The notes beneath the pieces are model-generated. The model had not been told where the DNA came from. It saw only the letters and a list, made by a program, of their open reading frames with translations, and made no database searches. DNA of 64,000 bases from Luteibacter jiangsuensis (GTDB taxonomy: Bacteria > Pseudomonadota > Gammaproteobacteria > Xanthomonadales > Rhodanobacteraceae), in the NCBI RefSeq assembly GCF_030812295.1, contig NZ_JAUSSK010000002.1:898001-962000 (forward strand), written 5' to 3'. Within the stretch, counting starts at the first letter, position 1. Every line of letters begins with the position of its first letter. Below are positions 50,136 to 60,173 of this stretch, piece after piece. The position numbers and the translations under genes are program-made.

Positions 50136-50147
50136 GGCGTTGCTCCT

Positions 50148-51278
50148 TCAGTACATGTTGTGCGACTTGCGCACGTGTTCGAGGGTGACGCGGCCGCGCA
50201 TCACGCGATAGACCCAGCCCGTGTAGAGCAGGATGATCGGGATGAACACCACGGTGACGCCGAGCATGATGAGCAACGTGCCGCGACTGGACGAGGCGTC
50301 CCAGACGGTCAGGCTCGACGCGGGATCCAGCGACGATGGCATCAGGAAGGGGAACAGCGCGAGCCCCGCCGAGAGGATCGTGCCGGCGACGGCGAGGCAG
50401 CTGGAGAAGAAACCGCCAAAGCCGCGCCGGCCAACGTAGAGCTGCACGCCGAGCGCACCGGCGAAGGCGAGCACAGGGGCGGCCCAGAACGCGGGATGGG
50501 TCATGTACCCGGTGAACCACGACGCGCCCACCGCCACTTGCTTTGCCAGCGGGTTGGACAGCCCGCCCGCCGCCACCGGTCCGGAGATCGCGTATCCGGG
50601 AATGCCGTAGGCGAGCCACACGCCGGCCAGCACGAACAGGACGAGGTAAACGAGCGAGGCGATGCGCGCGATCTTCGCCGCGCGTTCCGCGATGACATGG
50701 TCGGCCTTCATCGCCGCCCAACTCGCGCCGTGCGCCAGCAGCATGCTGAGGCTGATCAGCCCGGAAAGCAGTGCGAACGGGCGGAAGAGGCCGAAGAATC
50801 CACCTTCCCAGGACATGCGCAGGTCTCCGTCGTAGCGGAAGGGCAGTCCCAGGAAGAGATTGCCGAAGGCCACGCCGCACACGAGCATCACGATGACGCC
50901 GGAGGCGATCAGGCAGTAATCCCATACGGCCTTCCATCGTGGATCGGGCATCTTCTCGCGGAAGTTGAAACCTACCGGCCGGATGATGAAGGCCACGAGC
51001 AGCACGAACATCGCGACATACAAGCCGGAGAACGATGCCGCATACAGTAGCGGCCACGCGGCGAACACCGCGCCACCACCCAGGATGAACCACACCTGGT
51101 TGCCTTCCCAGGTGGGCTCGATGGTTTCCAGCAATACCGTGCGCTGGTGCTCGTCCTTGCCCAGCACGCGCAACAGTGCCGCCACGCCGAAGTCGAAGCC
51201 GTCCATGATCGCGAAACCGATCAGGAGGACGCCGATGAGCGCCCACCAGATGATACGCAGGGTGTCGTAGTCGAACAT
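50148..51278 (-). CDS. cydB: Cytochrome bd ubiquinol oxidase subunit II
   Basis: 376 aa from the ATG at 51278. [33 protein letters not shown] is the CydB N-terminus. Eight or nine membrane helices; W-E-G-N-Q-V-W and R-P-V-G-F-N-F-R are conserved. Part of the high-affinity terminal oxidase in the membrane. 11 bp after cydA. Confidence 0.97.
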   Translation of the reverse strand: MFDYDTLRIIWWALIGVLLIGFAIMDGFDFGVAALLRVLGKDEHQRTVLLETIEPTWEGNQVWFILGGGAVFAAWPLLYAASFSGLYVAMFVLLVAFIIRPVGFNFREKMPDPRWKAVWDYCLIASGVIVMLVCGVAFGNLFLGLPFRYDGDLRMSWEGGFFGLFRPFALLSGLISLSMLLAHGASWAAMKADHVIAERAAKIARIASLVYLVLFVLAGVWLAYGIPGYAISGPVAAGGLSNPLAKQVAVGASWFTGYMTHPAFWAAPVLAFAGALGVQLYVGRRGFGGFFSSCLAVAGTILSAGLALFPFLMPSSLDPASSLTVWDASSSRGTLLIMLGVTVVFIPIILLYTGWVYRVMRGRVTLEHVRKSHNMY

Positions 51279-51289
51279 GAGGTTCTCCT

Positions 51290-52861
51290 TCAAGCCGTCT
51301 GCGCGGTAACGGGGAGGGTGTCCGCCTGCTTCGGCCACATGCCGAGGCCGTCGGGACCCTTGCGGGCGAACTTCACCATCAGGTAGCCGTCGATGACGGC
51401 GAGCGCGGTATAGAAGAGCACGAAACCGCCGAGTGAGATCCAGACCTGTCCCGCGGTGAGCGACGACGCCCCCAGTGCCGTCGGCAGCACGCCTTCGATC
51501 GCCCAGGGCTGGCGGCCATATTCCGCGACGATCCAGCCCAGTTCCGCGGCGACCCATGGCAGCGGAAGGCTCCACAGCGCGGCGCGGAGAAAGCCACGTC
51601 CGTCGAGACGGCGCTTGCTGGCACGCCAGAACGCGTACGCGAACAGTGCGATGAAGTAGAGGCCGCAGGCCACCATGATGCGGAACGACCAGAACAATAC
51701 GGGCACGTTCGGGATCGTGCTGTCGGCGGCCTTCTGGATATCGGCCGGCGTGGCCTTTCGCGGATCGTCGATGAAGCGCTTGAGCAGGAGGGCGTAACCC
51801 ATGTCCTTGTCGTGCGCGGCGAGGATCGCCCTGGCCTGCGCATCGTCCTTGTTCTCGCGCAGGACGAGCATCGCGTCATAGGCCTTGATGCCGTCGGCGA
51901 TGCGCAGCTTCGCATCGTCCACCAGGTTTGCGATACCGATGATCGGCTCGTCCAGCGACCGTGTACCCATCAGGCCCATCACCCAGGGAATACGGATGGC
52001 TGCATGGGTTTCGCGCGTCTTGACGTCGGGCAGGCCGAAGAGCGTGAAGGATGCCGGCGCCGGCTCCGTCTCCCACATGGCCTCGATCGCCGCCATCTTC
52101 ATCTTCTGGTTCTCGGAAACGGTGTATCCGGATTCGTCACCCAGGACCACCACCGACAAGGATGCGGCGAGGCCGAAGCTCGCGGCGACCGTCATCGAGC
52201 GCTTGGCGAAATCGATATTGCGTCCGCGCAGCAGGTACCAGGCGCTGATCGAGAGCACGAACATCGCGCCCATCGTGTAGCCGGCGCTCACGGTGTGGAC
52301 GAACTTGGACTGCGCCACGGGATTGAAGATCACTTCACTGAACGAGGTGACTTCCATGCGCATCGTCTGTGGATTGAACGCCGCGCCCACCGGGTTTTGC
52401 ATCCAGGCGTTGGCGATGAGGATCCACAGCGCGGAGAGGCTGGTGGCGAGCGCGAGGAACCAGGTCACCAGCATGTGCTTGACCGGCGAGATGCGATCCC
52501 AACCGAAGAAGAACAGGCCTACCAGGGTGCCTTCGAGGAAGAAGGCCATCATGCCTTCGATCGCCAGCGGCGCGCCGAAGATGTCGCCCACGTAGTGCGA
52601 GTAATACGCCCAGTTGGTGCCGAACTGGAATTCCATGGTGACGCCCGTGGCGACGCCCATGGCGAAATTGATGCCGAACAGCACGCCCCAGAACTGGGTC
52701 ATGCGCTTCCATACCTCGCGCCGCGTCATCACGTACACGCTTTCCATGATGGCGAGCATGAAGGCGAGGCCCAGCGTGAGGGGGACGAAGAGGAAGTGGT
52801 AGAGCGCCGTCAATGCGAATTGCAGGCGCGACAAGCCGACGACATCGGGGTCGACGATCAT
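51290..52861 (-). CDS. cydA: Cytochrome bd ubiquinol oxidase subunit I
   Basis: 523 aa, E. coli length, so of the long Q-loop type. Holds hemes b558, b595 and d. [23 protein letters not shown] carries the heme-ligand His, and the [20 protein letters not shown] block near the C-terminus is conserved. The ATG at 52861 overlaps the cydP stop by 4 nt. Confidence 0.97.
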   Translation of the reverse strand: MIVDPDVVGLSRLQFALTALYHFLFVPLTLGLAFMLAIMESVYVMTRREVWKRMTQFWGVLFGINFAMGVATGVTMEFQFGTNWAYYSHYVGDIFGAPLAIEGMMAFFLEGTLVGLFFFGWDRISPVKHMLVTWFLALATSLSALWILIANAWMQNPVGAAFNPQTMRMEVTSFSEVIFNPVAQSKFVHTVSAGYTMGAMFVLSISAWYLLRGRNIDFAKRSMTVAASFGLAASLSVVVLGDESGYTVSENQKMKMAAIEAMWETEPAPASFTLFGLPDVKTRETHAAIRIPWVMGLMGTRSLDEPIIGIANLVDDAKLRIADGIKAYDAMLVLRENKDDAQARAILAAHDKDMGYALLLKRFIDDPRKATPADIQKAADSTIPNVPVLFWSFRIMVACGLYFIALFAYAFWRASKRRLDGRGFLRAALWSLPLPWVAAELGWIVAEYGRQPWAIEGVLPTALGASSLTAGQVWISLGGFVLFYTALAVIDGYLMVKFARKGPDGLGMWPKQADTLPVTAQTA

Positions 52862-53076
52862 GGCTGGATTCCCTGGGTGGAGGCGGAAGCGGGCGCGAGC
52901 ACCCGGCCGATACCGGCGGGTGAGACGTCCGCGCGGGGCAATGGCCGGATGGCCACGTACCAGATGAGCATGAGCACGGCGAGCTTGGCGACGACGATCA
53001 CGGAAAGCTCGAGGACGAGCTTTCGCAGTGGCTTGTCGCGCCATGGGCGGCGCCTGGGTGGACTGTCGACGACCAT
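52858..53076 (-). CDS. cydP: Cytochrome oxidase putative small subunit CydP
   Basis: 72 aa from the ATG at 53076, with GGGAG upstream. Basic start, then one membrane helix (about 25-45, VIVVAKLAVLMLIWYVAI) and a short tail. Its place right before cydA, overlapping it by 4 nt, and its form match CydP, a small accessory subunit in xanthomonad-type cyd operons. First gene of cydPABX. Confidence 0.82.
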   Translation of the reverse strand: MVVDSPPRRRPWRDKPLRKLVLELSVIVVAKLAVLMLIWYVAIRPLPRADVSPAGIGRVLAPASASTQGIQP

Positions 53077-53214
53077 CGGTGCGACTCCCTCGTTCTTGCG
53101 AACATCTGCGCGGCATCGTAAGCCGGGCGCGCCAGACGCAGCCGATGGCCGATTGTCGCAACCGGCTGACCGCGTATCCTTCCACTTTCCCCCTTTTGTG
53201 CAGCATATTCCTTC

Positions 53215-54285
53215 ATGGCCGAGAGTAAAGGGCGTTACGCCTCCGTGGACGTGCTGCGCGGATTGACCGTGGCGGCCATGCTGCTGGTCAACGATCCCGG
53301 CGACTGGGGCCATGTCTGGTGGCCCCTGGAACACGCCGAATGGAACGGTTGTACACCGACCGACCTCGTGTTTCCCCTGTTTCTCTTCATCGTGGGGGTA
53401 TCGGTGTCGCTGGCCATCGTGCCGCGGATCGAGGCCGGTGCCGCGAAGGCGCCTGTCCGGCGGGCGGCCGGGCGCCGCGCGCTGCGCATCGTCGGCCTCG
53501 GCCTGCTGCTGAACCTCGTCGCCTGGCTGGCGATTCCCGAGGCGCACCTTCGCCTTCCGGGCGTGCTGCAGCGGATCGGGATCTGCTTCGCGGCGGCGGC
53601 CCTGCTCGCGGTGTACACGCGGCCACGCACGCGCGATGTCCTGTTCGTCGCACTTCTTGCCGTTTATGGGGTGCTGCTGCTGGCTGGCGGCATGGCGCCA
53701 TGGACGAACCTCGCCAGCCAGCTGGACTCGGCGGTGTTCGGGGCGTTCGTCTACGTGACGGATCCGGCCACGGGCCGGGGGCACGACCCGGAGGGGCTCC
53801 TGGCGACGCTGCCATCCGTCGCGACGACCTTGCTCGGCATGCGTGCCGGTACATGGTTACGCGTGGGCGATACGAGGAAGCTGGTGGTGGCGGCGGTCGC
53901 GTGCCTGGCCCTGGGATGGTTGGCGCAGGCGTTGTGGCCGTTCAACAAGAACCTGTGGACGCCCAGTTACGTCCTCTGGACGGGCGGTTGGTCGTTCGCC
54001 TTGCTGGCGGCCGTCCACGGCCTGGTCGACCGCCGCGGTTGGCGCCTGCCCGGCCGTGCCTTCGGCCTCAACGCCATCGCCGCCTATGCCGGCTCGGGCC
54101 TGATGGTGTACCTGTTGATCGCGTCGGGCATGGCGGGCCCGTTGTACCGCCATGCCTTCGCGTCGTGGATGACACCCTTGTTCGGGCCGTATGTGCCGTC
54201 GGCCGCGTGGGGCGTCGCCTTTGTCACCGTGTGGTGGCTGGTCGTGCGCTGGATGGATCGGCGTGGGATCTACCTGAAGGTCTGA
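53215..54285 (+). CDS. HGSNAT-like membrane acyltransferase (DUF1624/DUF5009)
   Basis: 356 aa, ten or so membrane helices. The R-Y-A-S-V-D-V-L-R-G-L-T-V-A-A-M-L-L-V-N start, W-x-G-C-T-P-T-D-L-V-F-P-L-F-L-F and R-L-P-G-V-L-Q-R-I-G-I are the marks of heparan-alpha-glucosaminide N-acetyltransferase-like proteins. Bacterial members probably acetylate cell-wall or lipid sugars across the membrane. Convergent with pepQ; the two coding ends overlap by 16 nt. Confidence 0.88.
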   Translation: MAESKGRYASVDVLRGLTVAAMLLVNDPGDWGHVWWPLEHAEWNGCTPTDLVFPLFLFIVGVSVSLAIVPRIEAGAAKAPVRRAAGRRALRIVGLGLLLNLVAWLAIPEAHLRLPGVLQRIGICFAAAALLAVYTRPRTRDVLFVALLAVYGVLLLAGGMAPWTNLASQLDSAVFGAFVYVTDPATGRGHDPEGLLATLPSVATTLLGMRAGTWLRVGDTRKLVVAAVACLALGWLAQALWPFNKNLWTPSYVLWTGGWSFALLAAVHGLVDRRGWRLPGRAFGLNAIAAYAGSGLMVYLLIASGMAGPLYRHAFASWMTPLFGPYVPSAAWGVAFVTVWWLVVRWMDRRGIYLKV

Positions 54286-55601
54286 AGCGCGAACGCGTCC
54301 CTCGTCAGGTTTTCCGGCGCATCCGCCGTGCAGACCACGTCGTCCTCGATCCGGATGCCGCCATACTGGCGGAACGTTTCCACCTTCACCCAGTCGATGT
54401 CCGCGGCGATCGGCTTGTTCTTGAGTTCGGCCAGCAGCATGTCGATGAAATAGAGGCCGGGTTCGATCGTCACCACCATGCCGGGTTCGAGCTTCCGGGT
54501 GAGGCGCAGGTACGGATGCCCCTCCGGCTTGGCGATCGTCCCGCCGGTCTCGGATGCCTGGAATCCCGCCACGTCGTGCACCTGCAGACCGATGCCGTGA
54601 CCGAGACCGTGCGGGAAGAACGCGGCCGAGACACCCGATTCCACGGCGCTTTCCGCGCTCATGCGGATGAAGCCGTGCTCGCGCAGCACGCCGGCCAGCA
54701 CGTGATGGGCATGCACATGCAGTTCCGGGTAGCTCTGGCCCGCGCGCACCCTGGCCACGAACGATCGCTCGGCGGCATCGACCGAATCGATCAGGGCCTG
54801 GAATTCGCTCGCGTGCGCGCCTGCATACGTGCGTGTGATGTCGCTTGCGTAACCCGCGGCGCTCGCACCCGCATCGATCAGGAAGGAGCGGCTTTCCGCG
54901 GGTGCGGTGCGGTCGAAGTTCGTGTAGTGCAGTACCGCGCCGTGCGCGTTGAGGCCGACGATGCTGGCGTAAGGCAGCTCGGCATCGATCTGCCCCACGG
55001 CGGTGAGGTAGGCGAGGTGGATGCCCAGTTCGCTTTCGCCGTCACGGAAGGCGCGCTCGGCGGCACGGTGGCCGCGCGTGCCGCGCCGGCTGGCTTCGCG
55101 CATCAGTTCGACTTCGTACGGCGTCTTGTACGCGCGGTGGTAGTGCAGGTGGTCGATCACCGCCGCCGGGTTGTTGGCGCATACATCCTGCAAGTTGCAG
55201 AACTGGTCGCCGATGATGGCGCAACGCGAGAGTGCCGCCGGAAGCTCGGCGATGGCGTCGGCGGGCTTGCGCACCACGACGATGTCGAAATGGTCGACCC
55301 AGTAGCCGGCGGGTGCCTCGGGCACCACGTGCCAGTAATCGCGTGGCTGGAGGAAAACGAGTTTCGGCTTCTCGCCCGGCGAGTAGACCAGCCAGCTACC
55401 GGGGGCGTCGGTCAGCGGCAGCCAGTGCTTGAAGTGCGGATTGGTGACGAACGGGTAATCCTGGTCGTCCAGGAACTTGGTGATCGGGCGGCCGGCCGGT
55501 ACGACCAGGTGGTCGAAACCGCCGCGCGCCAGCGCGGTGTCGGTGCGCTCACGCAAGGTGGCGAGATGCTGCGGGTAAAGCGCGGCCAGCGCGTCGTTCA
55601 T
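54270..55601 (-). CDS. pepQ: Xaa-Pro dipeptidase
   Basis: 443 aa from the ATG at 55601, the size of E. coli PepQ. Cleaves X-Pro dipeptides; also known to hydrolyse organophosphates in some members. C-terminal pita-bread domain with F-L-I-D-A-G-A, Y-A-S-D-I-T-R-T-Y, F-F-P-H-G-L-G-H-G-I-G, T-I-E-P-G-L-Y and G-I-R-I-E-D-D motifs, so all five metal ligands are present. Confidence 0.95.
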   Translation of the reverse strand: MNDALAALYPQHLATLRERTDTALARGGFDHLVVPAGRPITKFLDDQDYPFVTNPHFKHWLPLTDAPGSWLVYSPGEKPKLVFLQPRDYWHVVPEAPAGYWVDHFDIVVVRKPADAIAELPAALSRCAIIGDQFCNLQDVCANNPAAVIDHLHYHRAYKTPYEVELMREASRRGTRGHRAAERAFRDGESELGIHLAYLTAVGQIDAELPYASIVGLNAHGAVLHYTNFDRTAPAESRSFLIDAGASAAGYASDITRTYAGAHASEFQALIDSVDAAERSFVARVRAGQSYPELHVHAHHVLAGVLREHGFIRMSAESAVESGVSAAFFPHGLGHGIGLQVHDVAGFQASETGGTIAKPEGHPYLRLTRKLEPGMVVTIEPGLYFIDMLLAELKNKPIAADIDWVKVETFRQYGGIRIEDDVVCTADAPENLTRDAFALQTFR

Positions 55602-55675
55602 CGGGGATCTCCGGAGCGTGGGGCAAACCGCAATGGTGCGCCTCCGCCGGCCCATCGCCAACCCCGGAACGCCAT

Positions 55676-56332
55676 TCAGGCCTTGGCGAACACCACGGTG
55701 TAGTCGCCGGCGATATCACCCAGGCGCTGTCGCAACGCGGTGGCGGCGTGTTCGTCGCCGTCGCGGGCGAGGCCCTTGAGGTGTGCGCCGTACAAGGTGA
55801 TGGCGAAGTGGCCCACGGCGAAATCGTTGGCGGGCGATCGCCACAGGTGCAGGGGCGTCCACGTGGCGCAGGAAGGACAGGCCACATAGGCGGAATCGGG
55901 TGCGTCGCACCACACCGCGAGTGCTTCCTCCAGGGCTTCGCTGCCCTCGTCACCGGGTGCCAGCGTCTCCCGGCATTCGGGACAGCGGATGACGAAGCCG
56001 CCGTCGTAGCGGCAGAAGATCCCGTTCTCGCGGCCGCCGTCCACCAGGCGCGCGCCGCCGTTGCCGTCCTCATGCCAGCGGTGTCCGCTGGCATGCAGGC
56101 CGATGGCCCGGATTCCGGTGTCGGCCACGAGCCGCTCGTCGAGCACGCGGAACCGCGTTTCCTCGTCTCCGATGGGCAAGGGTGAAATGGTGCCGTCCCC
56201 GACGAGGTGCAGGTACAGGCTGGTCGCGGCCGCCGCGGCGTCGTCTCGCTCGAGATCGGTGTCGACCAGGATGGTGGTGGCATCGCTCATGAGAAGCGAT
56301 GGTGGTCCTTCATGTGGGGCGTCGTAAAGCAT
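55676..56332 (-). CDS. Zinc-ribbon hypothetical protein
   Basis: 218 aa from the ATG at 56332 (GGAAG nearby); a second ATG at 56290 (MSDATTILV) is also possible. CPEC and CPSC pairs about 40 residues apart form a likely zinc ribbon. The C-terminal half (VGHFAITLYGAHLKGLARD) is mixed alpha/beta. Family unknown to me. Between pepQ and the PilZ gene, same strand. Confidence 0.7.
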   Translation of the reverse strand: MLYDAPHEGPPSLLMSDATTILVDTDLERDDAAAAATSLYLHLVGDGTISPLPIGDEETRFRVLDERLVADTGIRAIGLHASGHRWHEDGNGGARLVDGGRENGIFCRYDGGFVIRCPECRETLAPGDEGSEALEEALAVWCDAPDSAYVACPSCATWTPLHLWRSPANDFAVGHFAITLYGAHLKGLARDGDEHAATALRQRLGDIAGDYTVVFAKA

Positions 56333-56348
56333 GGCGAGAGGCTTCCGT

Positions 56349-56696
56349 TCAGTCCGCGGGTGGTCCGATCCACTCGTCGATGGCGCGCACGTCGTCTTCA
56401 CTCGCCGCGACGATACGGTATCCGGCCCAGTACTGTCCCGCCGACGCGGCGGGTTCATGCCACTGCTCCTGGATGCCGATTTCGACCCTGTGTTCACGAT
56501 GTTGGGTATCGGGCAGGGTGAAGGCCACCTGTTGCACCACGCCACTGCGGGGCGCGTTGCCGACGAGCAGCATCAGGCCGGTGGCCGAGAGGTTGCCAAG
56601 CTGGCCGACCACGCCCTCGCTCATGACGTCGATCACCGGCATCGGAGAGCTGGCCCGCTTGCGTGGTGCACGGCGTTGTTCGAATTCGGATTTCAT
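56349..56696 (-). CDS. PilZ domain protein
   Basis: 115 aa. Starts with FEQRRAPRKR (the RxxxR c-di-GMP motif), followed by G-N-L-S-A-T-G-L (the D/NxSxxG motif with Asn in the first place). Should bind c-di-GMP. Its start overlaps the DUF1631 gene end by 4 nt, so the two are translated together; a diguanylate cyclase is elsewhere in the window (32061). Confidence 0.88.
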   Translation of the reverse strand: MKSEFEQRRAPRKRASSPMPVIDVMSEGVVGQLGNLSATGLMLLVGNAPRSGVVQQVAFTLPDTQHREHRVEIGIQEQWHEPAASAGQYWAGYRIVAASEDDVRAIDEWIGPPAD

Positions 56697-58900
56697 GCGC
56701 GGCCCGCCAAGCGTGTATCGCCTGCGCCTTCGCGGCGGAGGTTACGTGCCACCGCCTGCCATGCACGGTCGACGATGGACATCTTCTGTTCCTTCCATTC
56801 GCGCGCCTCGCCATTGGCGATCAGCCGGGCGAGGCGGGTGAGATCCATGTCCTCGCTACGGCCACCACGCTGGTTCACGAAGAGGCAGCGGCCAGTGGTC
56901 GGAGAGAACCAGGCGAGCTTGCGCAAGACGATGCTTCCGTCGGCCTGGACGAACTCGAACCAGGTGCCGAAACGCAGGCTGGCGAAGCCTTCGTATACGG
57001 CACGCGCCGCCGGATCGAGCGGGGTCGGCCGCACGGGGTCCACGGGCTCGCCGTGCGCGGTGCCTTCGCCCAGACGTGGACGTTGCTTGAGCCGCACCGC
57101 GACATCCGTGGGTGTCAGGCCATCGTCACCATGCCGCGCGGGGCCATCGAACAGCCCGGCCGCGACCTGGGCGGCTTCAGAGGGATGCATGCCCAGGTGC
57201 TCGAGCCCGCGCTCCACGTCCTGGCGCAGCTTGCGCGCGTCGGGAATGGGCCGCCGGCCGAGCAACTGGTCGGTGACGCCCAGGCAATAGAGGAAAGCCT
57301 CGCCGTTCTCGCCGCCACGCAGGATGTGCAGGGCGAGCACGTCGGCCCACGTGCGTTCGAGCAGGATGCGTAGTACGCCCCTTGGGGCGGCACCGCGGAC
57401 CATGCGTTCGGCCATGATGTCGGTGGCGCGCTGGCGTGCCCGTTCCAGCCGATCGCGTCCTTCCATGGCTTCGATCTGGCGTCGCTCGGCGACATGCGCC
57501 TTGCGTGACAACAGGGCGATCTGTTGCTCGATGTCGGCTCGCCACGCAGGGTCGATCACCTGGGCGTGGCGGGCTTCCACGACCAGCCGCTCGAGACGGT
57601 CGACCAGGGCTGCGTCCGGTTCACCCTCGGCCGGGTCGAGCCAGTGGTGCGCCGCCTCGCTCACCGTATCGAGCAGCTGGCGCGCGGGGTGCTCGGGCTG
57701 GTCGAAGAAACCGCGATCGTTCACCGCCGCGCGCAACATCGGCCACTGCAGGCCGCCGAGGACGGCATGGCCCGGGCTCGCCGCGCCGAGCTGCTGACCA
57801 AGGCTCTGGAACAGGCGCGCGGTGAGTTCGACGGTGTCGCCTTGCTCGATGGTGAGTTCGGCGGGCGGTGAACCAGCTGGACGCGCGCGGTTCAACTGAT
57901 GGATCAATTCGTCGCGCAGCGCCTGCGCGCTGCGGATCTCGCGTTGCGCCGCGTCGGTGACATCGACGACATGGCCTTGCAGGGCGAGCAGGGCGGTCTG
58001 CAACTCGTCGTCCGACGCCAGCCGGCCCGGTGCGAAACCCGCGCCGCGTCCGGTTTCCATGCGCCGGGCGAGCAGGCTGCGCAGGCCCTCCAGTACGCCG
58101 ATGTGGCCCTCGACGAGCGTACCGGCGTTCGCATCGGGCGGCGCGCCGCCCATGGCTGGTTCGGCGGCATTCGCGCGACGGTCGGCGGCGGCCGCCGCGG
58201 CGATGCGCACGTTCGGGTAGACACGGAAGCCCGGCAAGATGCCGCGCGTGCGGAAATGTTCGTTGAGTGCGCCGTAGAAGGCCTCGCCGTGGCCGAGCAC
58301 CCGCGCATCCACCGCGTGGAACAGGAGCAACCTGTGGGCTGTCGACAAGGGCATCGGCGTGACGGCGTCCTTCAGCGCGGCGATGAGCGCCCGCGGGCCG
58401 GCGGGCAGGGCCTCGCCCTCCAGTGGGGGCGTGCCGGCCAATACCGCGAGCCGATAGCCGAGTTCGAACAGGCTGCTGGCGCTGCGAGCTTCGCCGCGTG
58501 CCGCCATGCTCGCCAATGCGTCGGCTTGTTCCTGCTCCTCGGGATCGACCAGGCTGAGCGTCAGGTGTTCGACGGCGGTGGAAGCCTTCTGTTCGCTCAT
58601 TTCGCCGAGCCGGCGGAAGCGCTCGGACAGATGGGCCGCGAACCGGTTACGGAAGCCTGGGCCATCGCGTTCGACGATATTCCGGCTTTCGAAGCAGGCC
58701 TGTTGTTCGAGATGGTTGCGACTGCTTTCCGCCGCGGCGAACAGGCGCTGGTCGAAATCGCGCAGCGAGTCGCGCAAGGGCATGTCCAGCCAGGTCAGGC
58801 AAAGCGACAGCCCCTGTTGTGCTTCGCGTTCCGCACGCGGCGACAGGGCGACGGGATGCGGTCCCGTCCGGCCGTACGGCGGTTGCGTACCTGCAGTCAT
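56693..58900 (-). CDS. DUF1631 family protein
   Basis: 735 aa from the ATG at 58900. Mostly helical. The C-terminal 130 residues (LRFGTWFEFVQADGSIVLRKLAWFSPTTGRCLFVNQRG) form a PilZ-like beta-barrel of the kind found at the end of DUF1631 proteins. Function unknown; the adjoining PilZ gene suggests c-di-GMP-linked control. No membrane helix. Confidence 0.85.
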   Translation of the reverse strand: MTAGTQPPYGRTGPHPVALSPRAEREAQQGLSLCLTWLDMPLRDSLRDFDQRLFAAAESSRNHLEQQACFESRNIVERDGPGFRNRFAAHLSERFRRLGEMSEQKASTAVEHLTLSLVDPEEQEQADALASMAARGEARSASSLFELGYRLAVLAGTPPLEGEALPAGPRALIAALKDAVTPMPLSTAHRLLLFHAVDARVLGHGEAFYGALNEHFRTRGILPGFRVYPNVRIAAAAAADRRANAAEPAMGGAPPDANAGTLVEGHIGVLEGLRSLLARRMETGRGAGFAPGRLASDDELQTALLALQGHVVDVTDAAQREIRSAQALRDELIHQLNRARPAGSPPAELTIEQGDTVELTARLFQSLGQQLGAASPGHAVLGGLQWPMLRAAVNDRGFFDQPEHPARQLLDTVSEAAHHWLDPAEGEPDAALVDRLERLVVEARHAQVIDPAWRADIEQQIALLSRKAHVAERRQIEAMEGRDRLERARQRATDIMAERMVRGAAPRGVLRILLERTWADVLALHILRGGENGEAFLYCLGVTDQLLGRRPIPDARKLRQDVERGLEHLGMHPSEAAQVAAGLFDGPARHGDDGLTPTDVAVRLKQRPRLGEGTAHGEPVDPVRPTPLDPAARAVYEGFASLRFGTWFEFVQADGSIVLRKLAWFSPTTGRCLFVNQRGGRSEDMDLTRLARLIANGEAREWKEQKMSIVDRAWQAVARNLRREGAGDTRLAGRA

Positions 58901-59015
58901 TCGAAAAGGTCCTCCCCGACCTTGCCTGTCGAGTTTAGGAGTCCATCCCATGCAGGCGCCAGCGCATCGGCGACCCGCTTATGGCTTAGGGCGATTGGAA
59001 TAGGCAGCGGGCCGA

Positions 59016-60173
59016 TCAGGCCATGAACGCTTCGATCACGTCGTTCAGGAAGCGCTGGCCCAGGGCGGTCGTCTTCAGTGTCACGGCATCGTGGACCAGC
59101 CAGCCCCTGGCCACGCAGGCCGCCATGGCGGGCGCGATGGCGGCCTGCGACAGGCCGGTTCGCTCGGCGAAATCCGCCATCGGAACCCCGTCGACCAGCC
59201 GCAAGGCGTTGAGCATGTATTCGAACGGCAGGTCGTCGAGAGCGACGAGGTTATCGCCGCCGATGCGGGCGGGCTGGCCGGCGCTGGCAAGGTAGGCCGC
59301 GGGCAGTCGGGTTTTCCAGCGACGGCGCACGCCGTTCGCATCGCTGATCTTCCCGTGCGCGCCGGCGCCGATGCCCAGGTAATCGCCGAAACGCCAGTAG
59401 TTCAGGTTGTGCGCGCAGCGCCGCCCCGGCAGGGCATATGCCGACACCTCGTATTGCCCGTATCCCGCTTCACCGAGTCGGGCCTCGCAAGCTTCCTGGA
59501 TCGCCCATGCGGCATCGTCGTCGGGCAGTGGCGGCGGGTTGGCGGCGAAGGCGGTGTTCGGTTCCAGGGTGAGTTGGTAGTGCGAGACATGCGTCGGCCC
59601 CAGCGTGACGGCGCGATCGATGTCGTCGAGCGCACCCTCCAGGGTCTGTTCGGGCAGGGCGTACATCAAGTCGATGTTGATGTTCCCGATGCCGGCATCT
59701 TGCGCCTGGCGAACCGCGTCGGCCGCTTCGCCGGCCGAGTGGATACGGCCCAGGCGGCGCAGCTTGTCGTTGTCGAAGCTTTGCACGCCGAACGAGATGC
59801 GGTTCACCCCGGCCGCGAGGTAACCATCGAAGCGTCCGTGTTCCACGGTGCCCGGATTGGTCTCCAGGGTGATCTCCGCATCGGGCGCGAACGGCAGGCG
59901 TTCGCGTGCGCCATCGAGGAAACGGCCGATCAGTTCCGGAGCGAACAGGCTGGGCGTGCCACCGCCGAAGAAGACGGTGGCGATACGGCGTCCGTCGAGG
60001 GCCGTGCCGAAATCGCGCAGGTCCGCATCGAGGTCGGCCAACAGGGCATCCACATAATCCGCATAGGCGGGCGTGCCGCGCACGCCATGCGAGTTGAAGT
60101 CGCAGTACGGGCATTTGCGCACGCACCACGGCATGTGCACGTACAGCGATAGCGGCGGTGGGATCAGGTTCAT
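59016..60173 (-). CDS. hemW: Radical SAM heme chaperone HemW
   Basis: 385 aa from the ATG at 60173. Cys17, Cys21 and Cys24 (CVRKCPYC) bind the 4Fe-4S/SAM centre; the following F rather than H/C pattern and the FGGGTPS and GVQSFD motifs are those of HemW, a heme-trafficking protein, not the coproporphyrinogen dehydrogenase HemN. C-terminal winged helix about 310-385. Overlaps the rdgB stop by 4 nt. Confidence 0.93.
   Translation of the reverse strand: MNLIPPPLSLYVHMPWCVRKCPYCDFNSHGVRGTPAYADYVDALLADLDADLRDFGTALDGRRIATVFFGGGTPSLFAPELIGRFLDGARERLPFAPDAEITLETNPGTVEHGRFDGYLAAGVNRISFGVQSFDNDKLRRLGRIHSAGEAADAVRQAQDAGIGNINIDLMYALPEQTLEGALDDIDRAVTLGPTHVSHYQLTLEPNTAFAANPPPLPDDDAAWAIQEACEARLGEAGYGQYEVSAYALPGRRCAHNLNYWRFGDYLGIGAGAHGKISDANGVRRRWKTRLPAAYLASAGQPARIGGDNLVALDDLPFEYMLNALRLVDGVPMADFAERTGLSQAAIAPAMAACVARGWLVHDAVTLKTTALGQRFLNDVIEAFMA

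Noticed and set aside
53077-53784. Longer minus-strand gene upstream of cydP
   Set aside because: It runs antisense through the HGSNAT-like gene; the 72-aa start at 53076 has a ribosome site and the right fold.
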